Positions 13,498 through 21,490 of a DNA stretch of 32,653 bases are shown here, piece by piece. Under the pieces are notes generated by a model. It had not been told where the DNA came from. It saw only the letters and a list, made by a program, of their open reading frames with translations, and did no database searches. The position numbers and the translations under genes are program-made. Every line of letters begins with the position of its first letter. Within the stretch, counting starts at the first letter, position 1. This stretch comes from Polyangia bacterium (GTDB lineage Bacteria; Myxococcota_A; Polyangia; Polyangiales; Polyangiaceae), in NCBI GenBank assembly GCA_030426145.1, contig JAUHZF010000060.1, positions 1-32,653 of the forward strand, in the 5' to 3' direction.

Positions 13498-15864
13498 TTG
13501 TTCGTCCGAAGCTCTCTTTCGGCGCTGGCTCTGCTGTGCGCCTCACTATTACCCATCACCGCACTCGCCCAATCCAGCGCTGGTGCCGACGTCCCGAGCG
13601 CGGTCGTGCCCCCCAGGCTTCTTCATCAGCCGGACCTTCGGCTCGAGGAAGACGGCACGGCATCTCGATACGTCGAGCTCGAGATCACGGTCGGGCCCTC
13701 GGGCCGCGCGACCGACGCCTCCCTCGTCGACCCCAGCGGCGACGCGCTCGAATCGCGCGCCCTCGAAGCCGTCGACGAACTTCGCTTCTCCCCTGCGAGG
13801 CGTGACGGTGAGCCCATTGCCGTGCGCATTCGTTATCGCGTGGTCTTTCATCCCATGAAAGTGGTCGCGCCCGAGCCCGCTCCACCGACCCCCGCCGTCG
13901 AGCTCGAAGAAGTGCTTCCTCCCGTGGCGTCCGAGCTCGATGCGCTTCTCGAGGACGAGAGCTACACCGCCACCGCCGAGGTCGAGCGTCCGGCGCGCGA
14001 GGTGACCCGCCATAGTCTCGATGCGGAAGAGCTCCAGCGCGTTCCCGGTACGCGCGGCGATCCGGTTCGTGCCATCGAGGTGCTGCCGGGGGTGGGGCGC
14101 ACCGGCTTCGGGGATGGAGCGCCACGTCTCCGCGGAAGCGCCCCCTTCGACTCGATGGTGCTGATCGACGACGACCCCGTGCCATCGCTCTACCACTTCG
14201 GTGGTCTCACGTCGGTGGTGCAGCCGGGGCTGCTGCAGCGGGTCGACCTCTATCCAGGGAACTTCTCCGCGCGTTATGGCCGTCGCGGCGGGGGCGTCGT
14301 GAGCGCGACCCTGCGCGACCCCAAAAGCGACGGCTTTCACGGCATGGTCGACCTCAACGCGATCGACGCGTCGGTACGGGCCGAAGGGCCATTGGCCGAA
14401 GGAGTGGCGGTCGTGGTGGGTGCGAGACGGAGCCTGCTCGACCTCTACTTCGGCGCCTTCGTACCCGAAGACACCTACGCCCTGATCGCCGCGCCGGTCT
14501 ATTACGACTACCAGGCGCTTCTCCGTGCCGACCTCGGCGACGACCACGTGCTCCGGGTGAGCGCCATCGGGTCCCACGACAGCCTCGAGCTCTTCTTCGA
14601 CGAGCCGCCCGATGACGCGCCCTCCATCTCGGGCGGAACATCGGCTCGCCAAGCCTTCTACCGCGGGCGTGTTTCGCTCGACAGCCAGCTCTCTCCCGCT
14701 TGGAAACAGCACTTCTCGGTCAGCTACGGAGTGATCGATCAGCTGTTCAACATTGGCGGCACGGCGTCCGAGGCACTCGACCATCGCATCAATGGTCGGC
14801 TAGAGTGGATGGGGCCTCTCGCTTCGAACCTACGCGTGAGCTTCGGTGGCGACTTTCTGGGCCAGATCGTACACGGCACCTACAGCGGTGAGCGCCCGCC
14901 GCAGACCGAAGGGGACCCGACCATCGGTAGCCCCGACAATGGCAAGGTCGAGGTCGACGACCTCTATGCGCTCATGCAGCCGGCCGCGTTCGTCGAGCTG
15001 CGCTATCGACCCACGCCAGGCCTGCTTCTACAGCCTGGTCTGCGTCTCGACTACTACAGCCAGCTCGCTCGCGTGAGTGTCGACCCTCGCCTCGTGGCCC
15101 GTTGGACGGTCGTCGACGGCACGGTGCTCAAGGGCGGGCTGGGGCTCTACTCTCAGCCGCCCGTCTACTGGGAGTCGGCGACGGGGTTGGGCAACGAGGA
15201 CCTCGACGTGTCACGGGCGCTGCATTCGAGCCTTGGCATCGAGCAGGCCCTACCCGGCCGAACCTCGGTTCACATCGAGGGGTTCTACAAACACATCTTC
15301 GACCGTGTGGTCGCGACCGACGGCGGCGTGGCGCCCTTCTTCATCAATGACGGGGCCGGCCGCATCTTCGGTACGGAGCTCGGGGTGCGGGCGCGGCCGC
15401 TCGACGGCATGAGCATCTACCTCGCCTACACGATGTCGCGAAGCGAACGCAGCGACCGGGGCGCGCCGTTTCGGCTCTTCGACGAGGACCAGACCCACAA
15501 CCTCTCGACGGCCTTCGGCTACCACTGGGACAACGGTTGGGGCGTCGGCGCGCGATTCCGGCTCGTGAGCGGCAATCCGCAGACCCCCGTCGTGGGTTCG
15601 GTCTTCAACGCCAACGTTGCGGGTTACACGCCCATCTTTGGCGGCATCAACAGCGTGCGGGCCTCGCTGTTTCACCAGCTCGACCTCAATGCCGAAAAGA
15701 AATGGAGCTTTGAATCGTGGAGTCTCACTGCCTATGCGTCCGTTCTCAACGTCTACAACCACCAGGCCGAAGAAGGACGCCAGTACAGCTACGACTATCG
15801 CGAGAGTCAGGTCGTGACCGGTCTCCCGCTCTTCCCCAGCCTCGGTATCCGGGGGGAGCTGTGA
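13498..15864 (+). CDS. TonB-dependent outer-membrane receptor with N-terminal TonB-C-like domain
   Basis: The 788-residue protein starts at TTG 13498, fixed by GAGGAGG 5 nt upstream. A Sec signal ends near Ala24. Residues about 55-118 resemble the TonB C-terminal domain (YVELEITVGPSGRATDASL to LRFSPARRDGEPI), followed by a Pro-rich spacer. The plug domain (about 165-275) has the typical VLPGVGRTGFGDGAPRLRG and VDLYPGNFSARYGRRGGG segments. The rest is a beta barrel. Receptors of this type import large scarce nutrients such as iron chelates, cobalamin or oligosaccharides, using energy from ExbBD-TonB. No substrate-specific feature was recognised. It leads a five-gene operon whose other products include ExbB, ExbD and TonB, and has an ECF-type promoter. 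Confidence 0.9.
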   Translation: MFVRSSLSALALLCASLLPITALAQSSAGADVPSAVVPPRLLHQPDLRLEEDGTASRYVELEITVGPSGRATDASLVDPSGDALESRALEAVDELRFSPARRDGEPIAVRIRYRVVFHPMKVVAPEPAPPTPAVELEEVLPPVASELDALLEDESYTATAEVERPAREVTRHSLDAEELQRVPGTRGDPVRAIEVLPGVGRTGFGDGAPRLRGSAPFDSMVLIDDDPVPSLYHFGGLTSVVQPGLLQRVDLYPGNFSARYGRRGGGVVSATLRDPKSDGFHGMVDLNAIDASVRAEGPLAEGVAVVVGARRSLLDLYFGAFVPEDTYALIAAPVYYDYQALLRADLGDDHVLRVSAIGSHDSLELFFDEPPDDAPSISGGTSARQAFYRGRVSLDSQLSPAWKQHFSVSYGVIDQLFNIGGTASEALDHRINGRLEWMGPLASNLRVSFGGDFLGQIVHGTYSGERPPQTEGDPTIGSPDNGKVEVDDLYALMQPAAFVELRYRPTPGLLLQPGLRLDYYSQLARVSVDPRLVARWTVVDGTVLKGGLGLYSQPPVYWESATGLGNEDLDVSRALHSSLGIEQALPGRTSVHIEGFYKHIFDRVVATDGGVAPFFINDGAGRIFGTELGVRARPLDGMSIYLAYTMSRSERSDRGAPFRLFDEDQTHNLSTAFGYHWDNGWGVGARFRLVSGNPQTPVVGSVFNANVAGYTPIFGGINSVRASLFHQLDLNAEKKWSFESWSLTAYASVLNVYNHQAEEGRQYSYDYRESQVVTGLPLFPSLGIRGEL

Positions 15865-16661
15865 GGCGGCTCGTGGTGGCGGGGCTGCTGCTCGCGGGGT
15901 GCGGGGACCCGCTCGTAGAGCGTCAGCTCATCGTCGACACCCGGGTGCTGGCCGTGAAGGTCGTTCCGACGGCCGAGCCGGAGCAGGCCCAGGCTAGACC
16001 GGGTGAGGTCGTGAGCGCGGAGGCGCTGGTCGCACCCGAGGCGCCGGCGGGGTGGGCCCTGCAAGCCTGCGTCGTCGAGCCCACGACGAGCGGCTTGCTG
16101 CGCTGTCGCACGTCGTTGGCGCGCGAGCGCGGCCAGGGCGTGCCACGACTCGATTGGACCATGCCCGAAGGCGAAGGGCTACGGGTCGGTCTCGTCGGTT
16201 TGGTGTGCGATGAGGCGGTGGATGACATCCGTGCCGCCTGGCCCAACTGGACGTGCCGCGGTGGCAAGGCCAACCCGTTTTCCTTCGAATTGAACACCAG
16301 CGAGAGCCATCGGCACCCGGTCATCGGCGATGGTGCGCTGCGTCTCGACGGTGAGGTTTGGAACGACCCGTCGCCTTGCGTGGCGCCGGGCTCGACACAC
16401 TCCATCGTGTGGACGGCGAGCGATGCCGAGCTCGAGGTCGTGGACGAGGAGCGAGAGCAGTGGCTCGTATCTCATTTCGTGACCGCAGGTGAGCTCGAGC
16501 GGCCCTTCTCGACGGCCACGGTGGACGACCGGGTGGTCGAGCTCCAGTGGGTGGCGCCAATGGATGAACGCGACACGACCTTCTACCTGGTCGTGCGCGA
16601 CCAACGGGGCGGCGTGGCTTGGCTCACGCGCAGCCTATGCAGCGAAAGAGAGGAACCATGA
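15861..16661 (+). CDS. Lipoprotein of the TonB receptor operon
   Basis: The 266-residue product starts at GTG 15861, which overlaps the receptor stop codon (GTGA) and follows a GGGGGGAG SD. Residues 1-14 form a short lipoprotein signal ending LLAGC (Cys14). The mature chain looks beta-rich with several Cys (around 68, 80, 114, 128 and 174) and could be an immunoglobulin-like or jelly-roll fold. I recognise no family. Position between a TonB-dependent receptor and ExbB suggests a surface or periplasmic partner that captures the substrate for the receptor, as known receptor-lipoprotein pairs do. This is inference from context only. Confidence 0.8.
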   Translation: MRRLVVAGLLLAGCGDPLVERQLIVDTRVLAVKVVPTAEPEQAQARPGEVVSAEALVAPEAPAGWALQACVVEPTTSGLLRCRTSLARERGQGVPRLDWTMPEGEGLRVGLVGLVCDEAVDDIRAAWPNWTCRGGKANPFSFELNTSESHRHPVIGDGALRLDGEVWNDPSPCVAPGSTHSIVWTASDAELEVVDEEREQWLVSHFVTAGELERPFSTATVDDRVVELQWVAPMDERDTTFYLVVRDQRGGVAWLTRSLCSEREEP

Positions 16662-17296
16662 ATCTGCAAGCGAAGTTGACGAGTCTCGCGCTGATGGGCG
16701 CGGAATGGGTGATGTGGCTATTGTTGGCGTTGAGCGTGACGGCGGTGGCCGTCATCCTGGAGCGGGCCATCTTCTTCGTGACCTCGCGCGACGACCCGGG
16801 GCGACTTCGCCGCAAGGTGCAAGACCTCCTGGCGAGGGGCGAGCTGGAGGAGGCGCTGGTCGAGCTCGATGCCTCACCTGCCCTCGAGGCGCGCATCGCG
16901 GCGGCCGCGCTGCGCCCCATGGGAGCGGCGCCGCTCGAGAAGGGGGCCGAGGAGCGCATCGCCGCAGCGCGGTCGAGCTGCCGTCTCCAGATGGAGCGGC
17001 GTTTGGCTTACCTCGGCACGCTCGGAAACAATGCGCCCTTCGTGGGGCTGCTGGGTACGGTCATCGGGATCATCACGGCCTTTCAGGAGCTCGCGGCCGG
17101 GCAAGGTCAGGTCTCGGCGGGGCTCATGGCGGAGATCGGTGAGGCTTTGGTCGTGACGGGGCTCGGCCTTCTGGTGGCGCTTCCGGCCGTGGCCTGCTTC
17201 AACCTGTTCCAGCAGCTCATCCAGCGAAGGCTCGAGCACGCGGACGCGCTGTCGCAACACATCCTGGCGTTCTTGCGTACGCAGGGAGACGTCTGA
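16658..17296 (+). CDS. exbB: ExbB/TolQ-family proton channel subunit
   Basis: The 212-residue product starts at ATG 16658, overlapping the lipoprotein stop (ATGA), with GAGAGGA upstream. It has the MotA/TolQ/ExbB layout: a first membrane helix near residues 10-33, a cytoplasmic helical loop (about 40-120), a second helix starting at LGNNAPFVGLLGTVIGII, and a third at GEALVVTGLGLLVALPAVA. The GLLGTV and ALxxTxxGL motifs are typical. ExbB forms the pentameric inner-membrane ring that, with ExbD, uses the proton gradient to drive TonB. Being inside the receptor operon, it most likely energises that receptor. TolQ is less likely because no tol-pal gene is nearby. Confidence 0.92.
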   Translation: MNLQAKLTSLALMGAEWVMWLLLALSVTAVAVILERAIFFVTSRDDPGRLRRKVQDLLARGELEEALVELDASPALEARIAAAALRPMGAAPLEKGAEERIAAARSSCRLQMERRLAYLGTLGNNAPFVGLLGTVIGIITAFQELAAGQGQVSAGLMAEIGEALVVTGLGLLVALPAVACFNLFQQLIQRRLEHADALSQHILAFLRTQGDV

Positions 17297-17697
17297 TGGC
17301 CCAGTCCACGCAGCGACCGGGCGAGATGATCACGTCGATCAACGTGACGCCTCTCGTCGACGTCGTGCTCGTCTTGCTCGTGGTGCTCATGGTCACGTCG
17401 GCCTACATCGCGTCGGAGACCCTTCCCCTCGATCTGCCGCGTGGAAGCACCGGCGAGTCGAGCGCCACCACCCTCGCCATCTCCATCGACCGCAGCGGTA
17501 CCCTCTACCTCGATGGCGAGCCCACCGACGTGGCGTCCCTGCGCTCGAACATCGTCGGCGATGCCAACACGCGGGCCGTCATCGCCGCGGACGGCGAAAC
17601 GCCTCACCGCCGGGTGGTGGAGATCATCGACCTGCTGCGTGGGCTCGGCGTCAGCAAGTACGCGATCCAGATCCAACCCGACGAGAGGGCGCGGTGA
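17296..17697 (+). CDS. exbD: ExbD/TolR-family biopolymer transport protein
   Basis: The 133-residue product is of normal ExbD length. A short cytoplasmic N-terminus is followed by one membrane helix with the conserved INVTPLVDVVLVLLVV motif, where Asp22 is the proton-carrying residue. The periplasmic domain (about 45-130) contains ISIDRSGTLYLDGE and a closing ligand-like fold. It works in the pore of the ExbB ring to couple proton flow to TonB movement. Its ATG shares one base with the exbB stop (TGATG), and the next gene begins with the same overlap, which indicates translational coupling. Confidence 0.93.
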   Translation: MAQSTQRPGEMITSINVTPLVDVVLVLLVVLMVTSAYIASETLPLDLPRGSTGESSATTLAISIDRSGTLYLDGEPTDVASLRSNIVGDANTRAVIAADGETPHRRVVEIIDLLRGLGVSKYAIQIQPDERAR

Positions 17698-18479
17698 TGG
17701 ACCTGCGTCACATCTTGCGTCGCGAGGCGCCGGCGCTCGCGCTGGCCATCAGCGCCTTTGGCCACAGCCTGGTCGCGCGCGCCATCCCCGGAGCGCGGCC
17801 TTCGGTCGCCGCTGAACCGACCTTCGTCGAGCTCGCGCCACCGCCGCCGCCGGCCCCGGAGAAGCCAGTGCCACCGGTGCCCGCCCCCGCGGCACCGGCA
17901 TCTCAGCCGAATCCGGAGGTTCCCCATAAGCCGACCACACCCGCGCCCCAGCGGTCGCAGCTGCCGGCGAAAGAAGCGCCTCCGAAGCCATCGCCTGCGC
18001 CCGCGGAGCCTCTCGCGCTGACCGGTGTGACCCTGTCGGGTGACGACGGGAGCTGGAGCACCGCGCTCGGCAACGGTGAAGCGATGAAGGGCCCGATCTC
18101 GCCGCCGCGAAGCGGAGGGAGGCGGGCCGCGAAGCCGGCGCCCAGCTCAGCGCCTTCCAAGGCGAGCGGACCGCGGGTCGTCGCGCTCGGCGACCTTTCG
18201 TCGCGGCCGACGGCCCCCAACCTCAACGGTGCGCTTCGGCGGGCCTATCCCCCCGCGGCGCGCGAGCAGGAGGTCAGTGGATACGCGGCGGTGCGGGCGC
18301 TGATCGGCCCCTCGGGGCGGGTGGCGTCTACGCGTGTGGTGTCGGAGTCGTTCCCGGGCTTTGGCGCGGCCTGTGCGGGGGCATTGGGGCAGTCGCACTG
18401 GTCGAGCCCGCGCGACGCCGCCGGTCGCTCGGTGGCGACTTGGATCCTCTATCGTTGCAACTTCGCGCTCGCGCGATAG
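17697..18479 (+). CDS. tonB: Energy transducer TonB
   Basis: The 260-residue product starts at ATG 17697 (TGATG overlap with exbD); GTG 17694 is the alternative. The N-terminal helix (about residues 10-31) keeps the Ser-x3-His motif of TonB (Ser19, His23) that contacts ExbB-ExbD. A long Pro/Ala/Lys-rich periplasmic spacer (about 42-105) follows, then the C-terminal domain (about 175-258) with the YPPAAREQEVSGYAAVRALI and GPSGRVASTRVVSES pattern. It transmits energy to the outer-membrane receptor by binding its TonB box. It is the last gene of the operon. It ends 1 nt from the stop of the convergent response-regulator gene, leaving no room for an intergenic terminator. Confidence 0.9.
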   Translation: MDLRHILRREAPALALAISAFGHSLVARAIPGARPSVAAEPTFVELAPPPPPAPEKPVPPVPAPAAPASQPNPEVPHKPTTPAPQRSQLPAKEAPPKPSPAPAEPLALTGVTLSGDDGSWSTALGNGEAMKGPISPPRSGGRRAAKPAPSSAPSKASGPRVVALGDLSSRPTAPNLNGALRRAYPPAAREQEVSGYAAVRALIGPSGRVASTRVVSESFPGFGAACAGALGQSHWSSPRDAAGRSVATWILYRCNFALAR

Positions 18480-18480
18480 C

Positions 18481-19029
18481 TCAGACCCGATAGGGCGCGA
18501 TGAGCGCGTCGATGTCGGTGGGCCGGTCGTCGATCACGATGCGACCACTGCCATCGCGCTCCACCGCGCCGATCCCCGGATGACGCTCCTCGAGGAGCGT
18601 CAACGCGGTCTGCCGCAAGAACTCGTCGGGGTCCGAGACGGAGGTGCGCGACATGCTGTCGGCGACGTCGAGCGCTTGCGTCACCACATCGTGCAGCGCG
18701 TCTGCCGGGCAGGGTTTGGTGAGGAAACGAAAGATCTGGCCGTCGTTGATGGCCGATACGACCGCGGTGATGTCGGCCTGTCCCGTGAGCATGATGCGTA
18801 CACTCTCGGGGTATTGGGCGCGGATCTTCGCGAGCAACTCGTGCCCCGTCATCTCCGGCATGCGCTCATCCGATACGACGACGCGGATCTCGGGGTCCGA
18901 ACGGAGCAGGGCGAGCGCCTCCGCGCCAGAGTTCGCCGTCACCACGCGATAGGGCTTCTTCCTCAGGGCGTCTCGCACGCTCTCCAAGAGCTCAGCTTCG
19001 TCGTCGACGAAAAGAACCTTCGGCTTCAT
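18481..19029 (-). CDS. Response regulator, stand-alone receiver with short C-terminal extension
   Basis: The 182-residue product has a complete receiver domain (about 1-125). The acidic pair follows VLFVDDE, the phospho-acceptor is Asp54 (VVVSDERMPEMTG), Thr82 precedes GQAD, and Lys105 sits in FLTKPC. About 55 residues follow without a recognised output domain, so it may act by protein contact. It is the last gene of the H-NOX operon and overlaps the REC-HDOD stop by one base. It is the only protein downstream of the kinase in this operon with an intact acceptor, and is therefore the likeliest phosphorylation target. Confidence 0.92.
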   Translation of the reverse strand: MKPKVLFVDDEAELLESVRDALRKKPYRVVTANSGAEALALLRSDPEIRVVVSDERMPEMTGHELLAKIRAQYPESVRIMLTGQADITAVVSAINDGQIFRFLTKPCPADALHDVVTQALDVADSMSRTSVSDPDEFLRQTALTLLEERHPGIGAVERDGSGRIVIDDRPTDIDALIAPYRV

Positions 19030-20192
19030 TAGGCACTCTCCTGCACATGTGGCGCGTTCAGGTAGCTCTGCACGCCGTTCCAGAGCCCTAGCGGCTCCAA
19101 GTGTTCACGCTCCAACGTCGCCGATGCATCTCGGGTTCCCTGTGCGAGTCGTGTCGCCACGGCCACGAGACCTGCGAGTGGCTCGTCGACCTCTTCCAGA
19201 GCGGCATGGTGGAGCGCCACGGCACGCACGATGTCCCCGGGTACGCCCCAGAGTGTGAGCAGATAGGCGCCGACTTCGGGATGGCACGCCCCATAGCGAC
19301 GTCGCTCTTCCGCGACGAGGGACTCGGGGGCTATGTCGTCCACCAGGTCGGCGTAGCCGTCGATGTCGAGCATGACGAGACGCCCGATGTCGTGCAGCAT
19401 GGCTGCGGCATGAGCCGTGGCCCGCACGGATGACGGTGCGATCTGAGCCGCGATCTCCGCGGTGGAGCGGGAGGCGGCCAGAAGGCGCGACACGGCCTTG
19501 GATCGGCGACGGTCGCAGTGAGGGTTGGCCTCGAAGACCGACATGGACAGGACCAGCGGCCGCAGCGTGGTCAGGCCGAGCGCGCTCACCGCGTCGTGCA
19601 CCGTGCGCGCCGGCTGACGCCGGGCGAAGACGGCCGAGTTGACGAGCTGGAGCAATCGCGCCGATGTGGCGACCTCCCGCGAGACCAGCGCGCTCACCTG
19701 ATCGAGGTTGCAGTCGGGGTCGGCGAGAAGCACCTGGAGAGCCGCGTAGGTCTCGGGGACCACTGGCAGTGCCTTCACCCGATTGACCAGTGCCCGCACG
19801 CGAGACACGTCGACCAGCTCGCGCAGCAACTCGGCCCGCTCGATGGCCTCCTCGAGCTGGTGAGGCGCGCAGGGCATGGGCAGGACCTGGTGTGCCACCA
19901 ATGCGACGCGGAGAAAGTCGTCGCTACGTATCAGTCCTCCGCTGAGCACGAACCGAAGGGTGTCGGGGTAACGACGCCCGACCTCCTCCACGAAATCCAG
20001 GCCCCGTTCGTCGGTCAGGCGAACGCTGGCGACCACCACGTCGAAGGTCTTTTCCGCGAGCGTGCGGAGTGCCGCGTCCATGCAGCCAGAAAAGCCTAGG
20101 TGCCATCGTCGCCGATGGGTGCGCATGCGATTCTCGAGTCCCTCGAGAACCTCTGGGTCTTCGTCGACGAATAGGATCCTCGGCCTGTTCAT
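19029..20192 (-). CDS. Degenerate receiver fused to an HDOD domain
   Basis: The 387-residue product has an N-terminal receiver-like domain (about 1-125) and an HDOD domain (about 135-340). The receiver keeps the acidic pocket (ILFVDEDP), but the acceptor position reads Ser56 (DVVVASVRL) and the conserved Lys reads Met106 (LPMPC), so it should not be phosphorylated in the usual way. The HDOD part has RVKALPVVPETYAAL, LLQLVNSAVFA and MLHDIGRLVML. HDOD domains resemble HD-GYP but usually act as binding modules in signalling; no GYP motif is present. It overlaps the kinase stop by 4 nt and the last gene by 1 nt. It could modulate an effector without phosphorylation. Confidence 0.9.
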   Translation of the reverse strand: MNRPRILFVDEDPEVLEGLENRMRTHRRRWHLGFSGCMDAALRTLAEKTFDVVVASVRLTDERGLDFVEEVGRRYPDTLRFVLSGGLIRSDDFLRVALVAHQVLPMPCAPHQLEEAIERAELLRELVDVSRVRALVNRVKALPVVPETYAALQVLLADPDCNLDQVSALVSREVATSARLLQLVNSAVFARRQPARTVHDAVSALGLTTLRPLVLSMSVFEANPHCDRRRSKAVSRLLAASRSTAEIAAQIAPSSVRATAHAAAMLHDIGRLVMLDIDGYADLVDDIAPESLVAEERRRYGACHPEVGAYLLTLWGVPGDIVRAVALHHAALEEVDEPLAGLVAVATRLAQGTRDASATLEREHLEPLGLWNGVQSYLNAPHVQESA

Positions 20193-21481
20193 GCCGCCCC
20201 CCGGGCTGCGCCGGCCATAGGCAGGTGAATGAAGAAGGTGGTCCCTTCGCCAACCTTCGAGGTGAAGCTCAGCCTACCCCCGTGGAGCTCCGTGATGACC
20301 TTGTGGGCTAGCGTGAGGCCCTGGCCGGTGCCCCTTCCCACCTCCTTGGTGGTGAAGAAGGGGTCGAAGATGCGATGTTGGATCTCCTCGGGGATTCCAG
20401 TGCCGGTGTCGGCGATGGCGATGACGACAACGTCATTGTCGGCTCGCGTCGAAATGGTCAGCTTCCCCTTGGCTTTGCGGTCCTTCATGGAGTGCGCCGC
20501 ATTGACCACCAGGTTGAGGAGGACCTGGTTCAGGTCGCCCGCGTAGCCCACGACCCGGAGGTGCGGAGTGAATTGCGTCTCCAGGTCGGCCACATAGCGA
20601 TACTCGTGGTGAGCGACGGTGAGGGTCGTCTCGATGGCGTCCTGGATGTCGATGGCCGACTGCTCATCCTTGGGGTGGGCGAAGACCTTCATGCCGCGAA
20701 CGATCTTGGCGACCCGCGCGACCCCGGCCACCGTGCGCTCGAAGGCGCGGGGGGCCCGCTCTCGTAGGTAGTCGAGGTCGGCTTCTTCGACGGCCTCCTT
20801 GAGCTCGTCTCGCATGGCCTTGCGCTCGCCTCGATGGAGGCGAATCGCTTCGTAGGCATCGACGACGCGCAGCAGGTCTGCGAAGGCCGACTCGAGAAAG
20901 CTCACGTTGTCCCCGATGAACTGCATCGGGGTGTTGATCTCGTGCGCGATTCCCGCCGAGAGCTGGCCGATCGACTCGAGCTTCTGGGCCTGGCGCAGCT
21001 CGGCTTCGAGCCGTTTGCGCTCGGTGAGGTCGACGCCGACCAACACGACCTTGGCCGGGGTCTCTGCGCGAGGTGGGAGAAGGCGAACCGACACGAGTAC
21101 GGGGACCTCACGACCATCGGCCGTGTGCCAGTGTGTCTCGCGCGGGTGTCTGCTCGCGCCGGGGGCTTCCTGCGCCTCTACGAAGTCGTCGAACGCGGGA
21201 AAGTAGTGTCTCGCGTCTTGTTTCTCGAGCGAAGCGTCTGGATCTACACCGAGGAGTTTCCTGGCGCTTTCGTTGATGGTCTCGATGCGCTGTTGGTCGC
21301 GCTCGACCACCAAGAGTGCGCCGGGGATCACGTGCTGAAGCTCTTGCTGGTAGTCGATGAGCTCGCGCAGTCCCTCGTTGGCGATGAAGAGCTCTCGGGT
21401 CTTCTCCTCGATCATGCGCTCGAGAATGCCAACCCGCTGCTGCGCCCGAGCGAGCTTCTTGCTGAGGAGCTCAGGGTTCAT
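20189..21481 (-). CDS. PAS-containing histidine kinase of the H-NOX operon
   Basis: The 430-residue soluble kinase has no membrane segment. Residues about 1-45 form a coiled coil. A PAS domain follows (about 46-155), with a PAC-like end at VLVGVDLTERKRLE. The dimerisation/phosphotransfer helix carries His180 (SAGIAHEINTPMQFIGDN), and the ATPase domain shows NQVLLNLVVNAAHSM, ADTGTGIP and GRGTGQGLTLAHKVI. All catalytic boxes are present. It starts 9 nt after the H-NOX gene, as in the known H-NOX/kinase pairs in which NO-bound H-NOX inhibits kinase autophosphorylation. The PAS domain could add a second input. The likely target is the receiver encoded at 18481. Confidence 0.93.
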   Translation of the reverse strand: MNPELLSKKLARAQQRVGILERMIEEKTRELFIANEGLRELIDYQQELQHVIPGALLVVERDQQRIETINESARKLLGVDPDASLEKQDARHYFPAFDDFVEAQEAPGASRHPRETHWHTADGREVPVLVSVRLLPPRAETPAKVVLVGVDLTERKRLEAELRQAQKLESIGQLSAGIAHEINTPMQFIGDNVSFLESAFADLLRVVDAYEAIRLHRGERKAMRDELKEAVEEADLDYLRERAPRAFERTVAGVARVAKIVRGMKVFAHPKDEQSAIDIQDAIETTLTVAHHEYRYVADLETQFTPHLRVVGYAGDLNQVLLNLVVNAAHSMKDRKAKGKLTISTRADNDVVVIAIADTGTGIPEEIQHRIFDPFFTTKEVGRGTGQGLTLAHKVITELHGGRLSFTSKVGEGTTFFIHLPMAGAARGAA

Positions 21482-21490
21482 CGAACGACC

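Noticed and set aside
15717..15860. Upstream extension of the operon lipoprotein
   Set aside because: It lies inside the receptor gene, and the GTG at 15861 with a strong SD and lipobox is the natural start.
16658..17697. TolQ/TolR instead of ExbB/ExbD
   Set aside because: No tolA, tolB or pal is nearby, and the genes sit between a TonB receptor and a TonB gene.
19029..20192. HD-GYP phosphodiesterase
   Set aside because: There is no GYP motif, and the domain order and signatures fit HDOD.
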